Origin: Neopusillimonas aromaticivorans
GTDB lineage: Bacteria; Pseudomonadota; Gammaproteobacteria; Burkholderiales; Burkholderiaceae_B
DNA: 64,000 nucleotides
Assembly (NCBI RefSeq): GCF_030344915.1
Contig: NZ_CP128233.1
Coordinates: forward strand, 1,674,001 to 1,738,000
Direction of reading: 5' to 3'
The notes under the pieces were generated by a model that had not been told where the DNA came from, did no database searches, and saw only the letters and a list, made by a program, of their open reading frames with translations. Below are positions 10,075 to 19,698 of this stretch, in pieces; positions within the stretch are counted from its first letter, which is position 1; every line of letters starts with the position of its first letter. The translations under genes were made by a program, and so were the position numbers.

Positions 10075-10999
10075 ATGGATCTGGCGTTGGTGAATTGCTT
10101 TTTGCGAGTGGCCGAGTTTGGCAGCATCAATCGGGCTGCTGCCGATCTTGAAATGACGCAGCCGGCGTTGGCACGGCGGATTGCGGCACTTGACGCATGA
10201 TTTGCGGGTGCAATTGCTGGTGCGTGATGCGCGTGGTGTGCGCCTGACCGAAGCCGGGGTGGCGCTGGTCAATGGCGCCCGCCCGATTCTGCGTCAGGCC
10301 GAGCTCTTGCGCGCCGAAATTGGCCGTCAGGTCAAGACGCAGGTGGCGATTGGTCTGCCGTTTTCGATGAACCGCCTGGTGACGGCGCCGTTTGCGTCGG
10401 ATCATTTGCGGACCGAGTCGGCGGTGTCATTACGCGTTTACGAAGGGTTTATTCATCACTTGCGCGAGTGGGCGCACCAGAGCCTGATTGATGTTGCGAT
10501 TCTGGATGACCGCGAGGATGATTCGTCCCAGCTTGAACGTCACCCGTTGATTCGCGAACAATTGTTTGTAGTGGGTAATCACGAGACCGCGCTGAGCCTT
10601 GACCGGCCTATCCAGGCCCATGAGCTGGGTCAGTATCGTCTGATTCTGCCAGGCCGTCCCAACCTGATCCGGCTCAGTGTTGAAACGTACCTGAAGCAGC
10701 ACGGTGAAAAGTTCCGGCGGGCTGCGGATGCCGAGACGCTGGCATTGTGTCTGTCGCTGGTCAATGACGGGCATGGATATACCGTTATGCCTTATTGTGC
10801 GTTGTACGAGTTCCCCAGCCTGAAGGGAATCAAGGCGGCACCCATTGGTGACCTGTCGATTACCTGGGCCATGTATATCAACAAGGCCCGGCGTCATTCG
10901 GCGGGCGTGCGGCAAACGGCCCAGGCCCTGCGCGCGGCCATGACGCGCCTGGTGCAGGACGGGCGCTGGGCGCTGGCACAGGTGATTGATGAGGGGTGA
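10075..10999 (+). CDS. LysR family regulator (frameshifted)
   Basis: About 308-residue LysR-type regulator. The N-terminal winged helix-turn-helix (FLRVAEFGSINRAAADLEMTQPALARRI) runs in one frame to a stop at about 10199. The remainder (HDLRVQLLVRDARGVRLTEAG) is in the +1 frame, so one extra base near 10190 explains the break. The effector-binding domain follows to residue 300. The gene is divergent from the cupin, hydrolase and monooxygenase unit with about 150 bases between, the usual arrangement for a LysR activator of that operon. The inducer is not known. Confidence 0.82.
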
Positions 11000-11020
11000 T
11001 TCGATGTCGGGGGTGTTCGG

Positions 11021-11956
11021 CTAGCCCAGGTTTGCACTTGAACGCTGAGTTAACTGGATCAGAGTTTCGATGGGCGTTGTGTCGCTGCTGATGACCCGGG
11101 TGTCGGGCATGACGGGTGCGCTCAGGCCTGTCAGAGCGCTGCCACCCGGCATTTCAATGGCCAGTCGTATGCCGTATTCCCAGGCCAGTCGCGCGGTGTC
11201 ATGCCAGCGTACGGGTTGTGCGACGTTGCCGGCCAGGTCGGTCGCAATGGCCTCGGGGCGCAGCAACCGGCGCGCGTCGCTGCTGCTGAGGTAGTGGTAG
11301 TGCGGGCGGTGCATCTCGCAGGTGACCAGAAACTGTTGCAATGACCGGGCCACGGGTTCAAACAAAGGGCAGTGTGACGGGACGGTCACGGCCAGACGCT
11401 GTACACGCGTTGCGCCTTGTTTCTGCGCCAGTGTCGCGACGTCCTGCATGGCGCGGTCGTGGCCTGAAATCACCAGTTGTGTCGGCGCATTGAGATTGGC
11501 CAGGTAGACCGGGCAGGCCGGCGAATGCACCTGTTGGACCAGTGACCTGACGGTTTCGGTATCCAGGCCGATGATGGCGGTCATGCCGTAGTTGCGGGGA
11601 AATGCCGCTTCCATCAGTCGTCCCCGCAGGTCTGTAAAGCGCAGGGCGGCATCAAATGAAAGCACGCCAGCAATGACGGCGGCTGGCGCGGCGCCAATCG
11701 ACAGGCCGGTGAGCCAGTCCGGTTCGGCTTGTGCGCTGATAAGCCGACGGGCCATGGCCACACCGGCGATCAACAGGCACAGTTGTACGTTGCGGCTGTG
11801 CTGCAAGGCTTCTGCAGAGTCGAGAGCAAGCGGGTCTGTCCCCAGCGTGTCTGCGGCGCCCGCAAGCGTACGCTTGATTTCGGGGTGGTCGGGAAGGCGG
11901 TGCAGCATGCCGGGTTGCTGGCCACCCTGGCCGGGGAACATGAACAGGGTACTCAT
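11021..11956 (-). CDS. mdcH: Malonate decarboxylase epsilon subunit (malonyl-CoA:ACP transacylase) MdcH
   Basis: 311-residue acyltransferase that loads malonyl groups on the thiol of the malonate decarboxylase acyl carrier protein. The FabD-like fold shows MFPGQGGQQPGM near the N terminus, the nucleophile elbow GLSIGAA with Ser86, and a catalytic His in VPSHCPLFEP. The gene is intact. It is the last gene of the mdc operon and its start overlaps the end of mdcG by four bases. It ends convergently with the LysR gene at 10999, with about 20 bases between. Confidence 0.9.
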   Translation of the reverse strand: MSTLFMFPGQGGQQPGMLHRLPDHPEIKRTLAGAADTLGTDPLALDSAEALQHSRNVQLCLLIAGVAMARRLISAQAEPDWLTGLSIGAAPAAVIAGVLSFDAALRFTDLRGRLMEAAFPRNYGMTAIIGLDTETVRSLVQQVHSPACPVYLANLNAPTQLVISGHDRAMQDVATLAQKQGATRVQRLAVTVPSHCPLFEPVARSLQQFLVTCEMHRPHYHYLSSSDARRLLRPEAIATDLAGNVAQPVRWHDTARLAWEYGIRLAIEMPGGSALTGLSAPVMPDTRVISSDTTPIETLIQLTQRSSANLG

Positions 11957-12729
11957 GTGTGCGTGTGGTCAGTGCGTGCACGTGAAGGCCCGCTCATGGT
12001 GTCTTCAGGCATTTTGTGGCGTCGCCACGGCGTTTCCCCACGGTGCAGGGCAATGTTGACCGGGCCATGGCTGGTTTTCAGCAACATGTTGCGTGGGTTA
12101 TGGCGCCATTCATTAAAGGCGAAGGCACCGTCACCCGTGTCAACTTGTACGTCGACCCGGCCCGGAGCCTGATCGAGCCAATGGCCCAGATGTCGGGCAT
12201 CGCCGGCGCTCAAGGGTGTGTTCACGTGAATGATCAGGTCAAGGTCGCTCTTGGCGTTGCAGGCCATGTGGCTGGTAGCCAGCGTGTAGCCAACGCTTCC
12301 CGTTGGCCCCCACGGGAAGCCGAAGCTGTCCAGACGGGGGGCAAGATAATCCAGGGCACGTAGTGCGGGAAGGGTGTCGAGCCTTGCTGGTTGTCGGGTA
12401 TCTGCGGTGTGTCTGGCCAGAATGTGTGGGGGTTGCGAGTTTATCCAGGGACGTTGTGTTGCAAGATCTTCCGGGCGTACATGGCGGGTGATGGTATCGG
12501 GGCTTAGCCATGCCGCCAGACGCTGATGGCGTTGAGGGCCACGCAGGCCAACAGGCAGGCGTCCATAGGGGTCACGCAGGTCGCGCCGCACGACCACCGG
12601 CCACGTGGTGATACCGCCACCCCGCGCCCATTCGGGAACGGGCGTTGAGGTGGCCGGGCCCAAGGCGGCCGGGGTTGAGAACCAAAGGAGGTCGTGGGGC
12701 TGGTAAATGATGGCGCAGTTTTTGGTCAT
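11953..12729 (-). CDS. mdcG: Phosphoribosyl-dephospho-CoA transferase (holo-ACP synthase) MdcG
   Basis: 258-residue enzyme that attaches the 2'-(5''-phosphoribosyl)-3'-dephospho-CoA prosthetic group to the acyl carrier subunit MdcC. Family marks are the N-terminal QPHDLLWFSTP and the nucleotidyltransferase core WGPTGSVGYTLAT followed by SDLDLIIH with the metal-binding Asp pair. The frame is intact. It overlaps mdcH and is separated from mdcE by 72 bases. Its presence together with mdcB shows that the complete cofactor-assembly route is encoded. Confidence 0.88.
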   Translation of the reverse strand: MTKNCAIIYQPHDLLWFSTPAALGPATSTPVPEWARGGGITTWPVVVRRDLRDPYGRLPVGLRGPQRHQRLAAWLSPDTITRHVRPEDLATQRPWINSQPPHILARHTADTRQPARLDTLPALRALDYLAPRLDSFGFPWGPTGSVGYTLATSHMACNAKSDLDLIIHVNTPLSAGDARHLGHWLDQAPGRVDVQVDTGDGAFAFNEWRHNPRNMLLKTSHGPVNIALHRGETPWRRHKMPEDTMSGPSRARTDHTHT

Positions 12730-12801
12730 CGCAGGCGTTTATCGGGATCCGGTCATGGTTTGTATGCACAACGGTGTGGCGTGTCGCGTACCGGGTTAGT
12801 G

Positions 12802-13643
12802 TCAGTGGGTGCTGGACCACTGCTGTTTCAGACGTTCCCGGACTTCATCGGTCGCCTTTCGCAGGTTGCCGCCGGGGCGTTCCAGTGCATCGGTGGCCAC
12901 GGTTAACGGGATTTCGATGGCGTCGGTCAAGCGGCGGATGACGGCACGGCAATCTTCGTCCGAAGGGCGCTCTGCGTTATCTACATGCAGCGTGTCCCAG
13001 AGCAGCCCGAGCGTTTTGTAGTGCTCAATGCCATAGCCCATGGGGGTACTGTTTTGGCCAGTTCATCAAGGGCTTCAACGCTGCGTTGTGTCACGCGCGC
13101 CGCCGAGGCTTTGCCCATGGCGTGTAATTGCACGCCGGGGTCATCCAGGGCGATCAACCGGTGCGCCTGATAGCCGTGTGCCAGATAGGCCCCCGAAATG
13201 GCTTGGCCGACAATCAGGCCGATGACACGATGGCCGGCGATGCGAGCGTGTATCCAGGCGCTGACCGCAGCGGCCAGCGCCTGGTGCAGCCCCTGAGTTT
13301 CTTCAAGTCGGCCATAGGCCTGGCTGGGTACATCCACCAGCGCGATCAGGGTGCGCTGGTGCGGCTGGTTGCGGTCAGCGTCGATGGTGTCGTGAATCAG
13401 CTGTGCCAGCCCCCAGCCTTCGGCCAACCCGACCTCACCGTGACGGGCGCGCGGAAACGGGCTGTGCGGGTCCGGGACGACGGCGATCAGACGGCAGGCA
13501 TGGTTATTGAGGGTTGCATCGGCATACCGGATGGCGGCACAAGGCGGGCTTTTGATGGGCTGGTCGGCGGCCAGGGCGTGCAGCCAGGTATCGCCGCGGC
13601 TTTTAGGAAGGTCCGCAATTTCCGTTGATGCGTCCGACCTCAA
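12802..13643 (-). CDS. mdcE: Malonate decarboxylase gamma subunit MdcE (frameshifted)
   Basis: Carboxyltransferase-type subunit, about 281 residues, that acts with MdcD to decarboxylate malonyl-ACP. Motifs include AEGWGLAQLIHDT, ALVDVPSQAYGRLEE and GLIVGQAISGAYLAHGYQA, a crotonase-like oxyanion region. The frame breaks near 13037 within a run of five C on the coding strand. With one added C it reads KTVPPMGYGIEHYKTLG, continuing to the end at 12802. The start overlaps the stop of mdcD by four bases. Confidence 0.88.
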
Positions 13644-14553
13644 GGGGGCGTTGGGTGCCGTAATGGCGGCGTTGGCTTCAAAGGTCTCACCGGGGCGTGT
13701 GTCTTGTTTTCCGTCAACCAGGGACTCCCCCGGTTTGCGCTGTCCACCGGGTGATTGGACACCGGCATTTCAGCCAGTATTTTCAAGTGTGTTTGGGCGG
13801 CTTTCAGCCTGTCACTGCGGAAGGTTGCCGGGATGCCGCGTTGCAGCAGGGCGTCGATATGCTGACGTAGCTGGTTGGCATCGTCACTCGAGAAAATGTC
13901 GGCCAGCCCGGTGGCGCAGCGCTGTTCGCCGCCGGTAATGGACCAGATCAGCGGTTTGTCGCTGGCATTGAGTTCGTCAATGCCGGCTTCCTGCTCAATG
14001 ACGGTGGGGCCGTTCAGGCCCAGCCGGGCCTCGCGCGTCATGATCAGGGCGCTGCACAGCCCGGCGGCGATCGACATGCCGCCGTAGCAGCCTACCGGCC
14101 CGGTGATGACGCCAATGACGGGGGCATGACGGCGCAGCCGGACAATGGCGCTGTGGATGTCGCCAATGGCGGCCAGGCCCAGGTTGGCTTCCTGCAGCCG
14201 TACGCCACCGGTTTCCAGCAGCAACAGTGCGGCGGTATCGATGCCCTGCCGGTTGTCATGGATGGCAAGCTCCAGGGCGGCAGCGATTTTTGCACCGCTC
14301 ACTTCCCCAGGCTGCCGCCCTGGAAGTTGCCGTCGATGGCAATGGCGACCACAGGTCGGCCGCCGAGGCGGCCTTTCATCAGAACGACGCCGTCGTCAGA
14401 CTGTGTGACGATGCCCTGCCTGGGCAGCCACGGTGAGGTAATGTGATCGAACGGCCCCAGCAGTTCGCGGGCGCTGTTCTCGTCTAGCAGGCGTTGCAGG
14501 CGTTGACGCGGGTCGTATTCGACAAGACTGTCGCGCTTAATGGGTGTGTTCAT
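13640..14553 (-). CDS. mdcD: Malonate decarboxylase beta subunit MdcD (frameshifted)
   Basis: About 304-residue biotin-independent decarboxylase subunit of the carboxyltransferase family. The N-terminal part (SLVEYDPRQRLQRLLD, then IAIDGNFQGGSLG) is in one frame. The rest (VSGAKIAAALELA, GVITGPVGCYGGMSIAAGLC) is in another. One G missing from a G run near 14300 explains the break and gives GSLGEVSGAKI. The start at 14553 is supported by the family N terminus and lies inside the end of mdcC, so the genes are coupled. Confidence 0.88.
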
Positions 14554-14856
14554 GGGCGGTCTCGTGGTCAGCTTGTTCGAAGGCCTGCTCAAGTCGTAAT
14601 CGGACCACGCCTGGCGTGGCACCGTTGTCATTGATCTCGATGTGGGCGGCCGGCCGTGGGGCGGTGTCAAAGAAGCGGTTCAGTACGGCACCCCAAAGCG
14701 ATTTTTTCCGCTGACCGCTGTGGTGATCGTGACGCGTGTTACGGCCGATGGTGCGGGCGACAAAAGGATTTCCAGGTCGCCGGACGCCACCACCCCGGTG
14801 CGAACCGATGCGCGGACGGATGGACCTGCCTGAAATTCAAAGGTCAGAGTTTCCAT
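14537..14856 (-). CDS. mdcC: Malonate decarboxylase acyl carrier protein MdcC (frameshifted)
   Basis: About 105-residue delta subunit that carries the 2'-(5''-phosphoribosyl)-3'-dephospho-CoA arm. METLTFEFQAG begins at 14856 just after mdcB. The VVASGDLEILLSP segment contains the Ser expected to bear the prosthetic group. The frame breaks near 14690 in a G run. Adding one G gives GGAVLNRFFDTAP and a clean C terminus ending at TAA 14537. It overlaps the mdcD start by 17 bases. Confidence 0.85.
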
Positions 14857-14860
14857 AGGA

Positions 14861-15851
14861 TCAAGCCTTGGTCGTTGAACCCTGCATCGCAGGGTGGGAT
14901 GAAAAGTGGTGGTCAAGCCGGTCCATGAAGAGCGTGGCGGCCAGCAGGTCGGCGGCGCCGCCGGGTGACAGGCGCTGTTTCTGGGCCAGGATGTTCAGGG
15001 CCGTCAGTGCGGTGCGCCCTGCTGTCGTTGCGCTTCCGCCGAGTTGAAGCACCTGTCGGGCACCCGCCTGCATCCGGGCAAGGGCGGCGGCGCCCCGCGC
15101 GATAGCAGGCAGGTGTCATCCAGCGTGGCGATCAGAGTGAGCAGAGTGTCCAGTCGGGTGTGCTGTTCGTTGTGTCCGGCGCGACGCAGCCGTTGCAGGG
15201 CGGGCAAGCCGATACGCATGACATGAGGAAACCCGGCCTGGGCCTGCCCCTGGCACCGTTGACCTGGTAGCGTTGGCAGGCAATGGTCCCCTTGCTGGGC
15301 GGTTGCTTTGGTGCGAACCGGTCTGGGCAGCGGGCCAGTTGTGCGGCCCGACGCGTGAGGGCGGTGAGGCTTGGGGTATGACGGGTCGTCAATGAACCAT
15401 GGGCATGGCCGTGGTAGCACGAACCCGTCGTACCGCAGGGCGCGCCGCTGCATTCTCCTGTGCGGGCAGGTCGGTTTGCTGCAGCGACCAGCAGACCCAG
15501 TGCCCAGATGGCGCCCCGATGGGTATTGACGCCGCCAGTGGCGTCCAGCATGGCCTGCTCTGCCTCGCGGCCCAGTGCCCCCAGCGTGGCGCGCCAGGCG
15601 TACAGGTCTTGCGGCTCCCCGGCATTGCGGGCCATGGCTTCAAACCATGGCCTCAGGGTATGGGCCGACGTGCACATCAGAGCCAGTGACATATCATGGT
15701 GGGCATGTTGCCCTCGCAGGTCGATCAGGCCAGGTTTTGGCGTGAGCAGGGCTTCATCGACCAGTGCCTCGAAGGCCCACTGCGCCAGAAGTGCAGGTGC
15801 TAGCGCACGCGTGGGTGCGCAAGTGGTTGTGTGATCGTTTTTGTGGCTCAT
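14861..15851 (-). CDS. mdcB: Triphosphoribosyl-dephospho-CoA synthase MdcB (frameshifted)
   Basis: About 330-residue CitG/MdcB-type enzyme that makes the precursor of the MdcC prosthetic group from ATP and dephospho-CoA. Family marks are EALLTPKPGLIDLRGQHAHHD and ATGGVNTHRGAIWALGLL in the first frame, then GFPHVMRIGLPALQRLR and the C-terminal segment NILAQKQRLSPGGAADLLAA in other frames. At least two frameshifts lie between 15090 and 15300 and one more is possible near 15440. The start at 15851 has CAGGAGC seven bases upstream and shares a base with the stop of mdcA (TAATG). Confidence 0.83.
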
Positions 15852-17510
15852 TACCAGCTCCTGAATTTGGCAGGGGTTCATACAGCCCGCCTGACCAGTC
15901 GACCAGATCAGCGATGCTTTTGGCGGCCAGCAGGCGCCGTGAGGCCTGGCTGCGCTGAATGCCCAGGTCTTCGGGCAGGGCGACGAGGCCGTCTCGTCGT
16001 AATTTTCGGGTGGTGGCCGGGTCATGGGTCAGCCCGACCGGTGTGACGCCGGCCACTGCAGCGATCATGGCTTTACGTTCATCCAGGCTGCGCGCCTTGT
16101 ACAGGTAGGCGATGCCTTCTTCAGTCAGGACATGGGTGACATCATCGCCGTAGATCATGACAGGTGCCAGCGGCATGTTGCACTCGCGCCCCACGCTGAC
16201 GGCATCCAGCGATTCAACGATGGTCGGACGACCGTTGTCCTGAAAGGTTTCGACCATTTGCACCACCAGTTTGCGACCTCGTTCGAGGTAATGATCGTTG
16301 CCCCGGGCTTCGAGCCAGGCGGCAGTGGCGTGGCGTCGGCCATGCGGATCGTGGCCCATGTTGGGCGCGCCGCCGAAGCCGGTCAGGCGGCCGTGGGTCA
16401 CGGTGGACGAGTTGCCCAGTCCGTCCATTTGCAAGGTTGCGCCGATGAACAGGTCGACGGCATACTGACCTGCCAGCTGGCACAGCAGCCGGTTGGAACG
16501 CATGGACCCATCGGCGCCGGTAAAAAATACGTCGGGTCGTGCGGCGACGTACTTTTCCATACCGCCTTCACCACCAAAACAATGCACGCTTTCAACCCAG
16601 CCCGATTCAATGGCAGGAATCAAGGTCGGGTGTGGATTCAGCGTCCAGTGACGGCAGATTTTGCCTTTCAGCCCCAGCTGTTCGCCGTAGGTGGGCAGCA
16701 GCAGCTCGATGGCCGCAGTGTTGAAGCCGATGCCGTGGTTCAGCGATTGCACCTGATGACGTTCGTAAATGCCGCGAATCGCCATCATGGCCATCAGGAT
16801 GTGCAACGGTTTGATGTGGCGCGGGTCACGCGTGAACAGGGGTTCAATGAAAAACGGCTTGTCGGCCGGCACCAGGATATCGACCCAGCTACCCGGGATG
16901 TCGACCCGTGGCAGGTCACCCGGGTCATCAACAATTTCATTGACCTGTGCAATGACGATACCGTCACGAAAGGCGGCCGATTCAACCAGCGCGGGCGTGT
17001 CTTCGGTGCTTGGGCCGGTGTACAGATTACCCGCCCGATCTGCGCTGTAGGCCGCCACCATGACCACGTTTGGCGTCAGGTCGACATACAGCCGGGCATA
17101 CAGCTCGGCATAGGTGTGGATGGCGCCGATATCCAGCAAGTCGTCTTGCAGGAGCTGTGAAATGCGCAGGCTTTGATTGCCGGCAAACGAAAAATCAAGC
17201 CGGCGGGCAATGCCGTTTTCGAACAGGTCGAGGTGTTCGGGCAGGCTGACGCTGGGCATGATCATGTGCAGGTCATGGATCGTGTCGGGGTTGACGCGGG
17301 CCAGTGTGCGGGCCAGGCAGTCGGCCTGTTTCTGATTATTACCCTCAAGGACAACGCGGTCGCCGGGCATCAATAGGGCCTCGAGCGCCTGGACGCGTTG
17401 TTCGGGGTCAACAATCTTGCCGTCGGTCATGGGTTTGACTCGTGCCAGACGTCGCTGTTTTTCGATACGACGCTTGGCCCATCGAGGATCGGGGGAGGGA
17501 TGGTGAGCAT
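15851..17510 (-). CDS. mdcA: Malonate decarboxylase alpha subunit (acetyl-ACP:malonate transferase) MdcA
   Basis: CoA-transferase-family subunit that exchanges acetyl for malonyl on MdcC. It carries VVLEGNNQKQADCLA, LHMIMPSV, AIHTYAELYARLYVDLTP, LNHGIGFNTAAIELLLPTYG and FFTGADGSMRSNR. An ATG at 17430 begins a long frame, but the codons just upstream read WAKRRIEKQRRLARVKP, a typical MdcA N terminus. Adding one C to a five-C run near 17480 joins them to ATG 17510. A second missing C near 15870 restores the family C terminus (PAKFRSW) and a stop at 15851. The corrected length is about 553 residues, normal for the family. Confidence 0.88.
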
Positions 17511-17593
17511 GGTGCAGCCCGCATTAAGGTGGGAGATCAAGTGGTCACGATAGGTGGCTTGTTGCACTCAATCAATCAACCTGTCGGTAAAAT

Positions 17594-17612
17594 CATTACC
17601 TTTAAGGTAATG
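17594..17612. promoter_or_regulatory. LysR-type operator between mdcA and mdcR
   Basis: Perfect inverted repeat CATTACC, five bases, GGTAATG. It lies between the divergent mdcA and mdcR genes, about 14 bases before the mdcR start codon. It contains the T-N11-A pattern of LysR operators. Its closeness to mdcR suggests autorepression together with activation of mdcA. A partial copy of the half-site, GGTAA, lies at 17586-17590. Confidence 0.65.
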
Positions 17613-17625
17613 AAAAGAGGTGTCC

Positions 17626-18543
17626 ATGCAATGGAATGATGACGGGGTGACGTTCCGTAAACTGGCCGTTTTCCTGGCGTTTATGCACTATCAGGCCTTG
17701 CCTGAGGTGGCACAGGCCATGGGGCTGAGTGTTGTCAGTGTGCATCGGGCCTTGCATTCACTGGAAGAGGCATTGGGCTGCCGGTTGTTTGCCCGCCAGG
17801 GTCGGCAGCTGGTGGCGCTGGATACGGCGCATCAGCTGGTGCCGTTTGCCCAGCGCAGCCTTGCCGAGTGCCAACGGGGTATTCAGCGTGTGCGCGATGT
17901 GGCTGGCCAGATGACCCCTCGTTTGCGTCTGGGGTGTCTGTATTCGTTGACATTGCACAGTATTCCCAAGCTCATCATCGGCCTGAAACTGCGCGAGCCC
18001 CGGCTCGATATCACCCTGACCACCGGGTCAAATCGTGATTTGCTGCATGACCTTGAACAGGGGAGGGTCGATGCGGTGGTGGTGGGGGCAGGCGCTGCCA
18101 ACACGAGCCCGGGTCTGGTGCGTGTTCCCTTGTTTGACGATGAGCTGTATTTTGCGGTGTCCGCTGCGTCGCCTTTGGCCGATGCCCGTGAAATCGATCT
18201 GGCGCAAATGCAGGACCAGTCGTTTGTGGGTTTGTCGGAAGGTTTCGTGACGGCCGAGGGGGCACGTAAAGCCTTTGAGCAGGCCGGTTTCACGCCGCGT
18301 CGGGCGCTTGAGGTCGGCGATGTGTTCACCCTTATCAACCTGGTCGGGCAAGGAGTAGGCTGCAGCCTGTTGCCTGGTCGCATGCGGGGTTTCAATCCGG
18401 CCGTGACCCTGGTGCCGCTGCGGCCGCGTTACCGGTCGACGCAAACCATTGCGTTGCTGGTGCCGGCGACACGCGAAAGCGAGTGGAGCCTGCGTGCGCT
18501 GGTGGCAGAATGCCGGATGTACGGGGCGCAGGCGGCGGGTTGA
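17626..18543 (+). CDS. mdcR: LysR family regulator of malonate decarboxylase, MdcR
   Basis: 305-residue LysR regulator divergent from mdcA. The helix-turn-helix (HYQALPEVAQAMGLSVVSVHRAL) is unusual for the MdcR branch, which lacks the common SQPA recognition helix. The effector domain runs from about residue 90. The start at 17626 is favoured because AGAGGTG lies just upstream; a GTG two codons earlier is possible. The gene is intact. Malonate as inducer is taken from characterised MdcR proteins and is not shown by the sequence. Confidence 0.85.
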   Translation: MQWNDDGVTFRKLAVFLAFMHYQALPEVAQAMGLSVVSVHRALHSLEEALGCRLFARQGRQLVALDTAHQLVPFAQRSLAECQRGIQRVRDVAGQMTPRLRLGCLYSLTLHSIPKLIIGLKLREPRLDITLTTGSNRDLLHDLEQGRVDAVVVGAGAANTSPGLVRVPLFDDELYFAVSAASPLADAREIDLAQMQDQSFVGLSEGFVTAEGARKAFEQAGFTPRRALEVGDVFTLINLVGQGVGCSLLPGRMRGFNPAVTLVPLRPRYRSTQTIALLVPATRESEWSLRALVAECRMYGAQAAG

Positions 18544-18612
18544 GCGTGCCTGTTGCGCGTTTGGGCCGAGGCAGCGGATGGGTGTGTTTGGCCGATGCGT
18601 GTCGCCGCCTGC

Positions 18613-19529
18613 TCAAATACTTGGAAACACTTCCGGCAGGTTGCTCAGGTGCTCGAACACCTGCTTGCGCAGCCACATGTTGCCGGCATCGCGGTGGTAA
18701 CGCTCGTGCCAGTACTGACGAATTTCGTAGGGCTCGATGGAAAAGGGCAGTGCAAGCGCACTGGGCCTTGCCTTGTCGCGCCAGGGTGCGCCCCAGCCGT
18801 GCCGGCACGATGGCCAGCAGGTCAGAGGCGCTGATAATGGCTTCAAGGCCCAGATACGATGGCACTCGCAACGTGACGTTGCGGTCAATGCCCTGTTCGA
18901 ACAGGGTTTTTCCAGGCGGGTGTGGCCGGTGCCGGGGGCGTCAAGCGCCAGGTGAGCTTCCGCCAGGTAGCCTTCGCGTGACAGTGCGCCCCGAATGCGT
19001 GGGTGGTCGGGCCGCATGATGCAGACGTAATTCTCGGTGAACAGACGTTGCTGGTAGAAGCCGGTTTGCAGGTCGGTGGCATAGCCGATGGCCAGATCAA
19101 GCTTGCCGGATTCAAGCAGGTTTGCCGATAGTTCATCCAGGTCAAGGGAATCAATCTTGATGTTGGGGGCGATATCGCGCAATGATCCCATCAGGGCGGG
19201 CAGCATCACCAACTGCCCGATATGGCTTAACCCCAGCCGGAAGCGACGGGTTGACGTGGCGGGCTCGAATGAGCGGTAGGGGTTGCCCTCGGTGTTTAGC
19301 AACAGAATGGCTTGTTCGATATGGGGTAGCAGGTTTTCCAGAAAGGGGTGGCCATCATGCCGCCCGAGGTGCGAACAAACAGGGCGTCGCCAAAGTGCTG
19401 GCGCAGGTGCCCCAGCCGCACGCTGATGGCAGGCTGGCTTAAACCGACGTGGTCAACAGCGCGACTGACGCTTTGTGCGGCATGGATTTCTTTGAGTAGC
19501 AGAAGGTCGTAAAGGTCCAGTCGAGTCAT
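18613..19529 (-). CDS. LysR family regulator next to gentisate dioxygenase (frameshifted)
   Basis: About 305-residue LysR regulator. The N-terminal domain (LLLLKEIHAAQSVSRAVDHVGLSQPAISVRL) is in the first frame to about 19340. The effector domain (FRLGLSHIGQLVMLPALMG) is in another. A further pair of compensating shifts lies near 18905 and 18770; the alternative frame between them gives YLGLEAIISASDLLAIVPARLG. It is divergent from the gentisate 1,2-dioxygenase gene across an AT-rich 169-base region, so it probably controls that gene. Confidence 0.8.
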
Positions 19530-19698
19530 TATTGTATTTTTGAATAGATTGGTTATTTTATTTGATATTTATGATTACTATTTAATTTTAAAATAAAGAA
19601 TATCATGGCTGGACTATTGCAGATCATGGGCCAAATGTCTGACACTTCAACCTGTTAACGGCCGTTTCCAGGCCGGAGAAGCTACTCAGGAGACCGAC
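19530..19698. promoter_or_regulatory. AT-rich divergent promoter region, LysR gene / gentisate dioxygenase gene
   Basis: The first 80 bases are very AT-rich compared with the surroundings. They contain TGATATT and its complement AATATCA about 29 bases apart, which could be regulator half-sites. A strong ribosome-binding sequence (AGGAG) precedes the dioxygenase start. No exact promoter hexamers are assigned. Confidence 0.45.

Noticed and set aside
16024..17160. 378-codon plus-strand frame opposite mdcA
   Set aside because: MdcA on the other strand matches its family over the full length; the plus frame has no recognisable domain.
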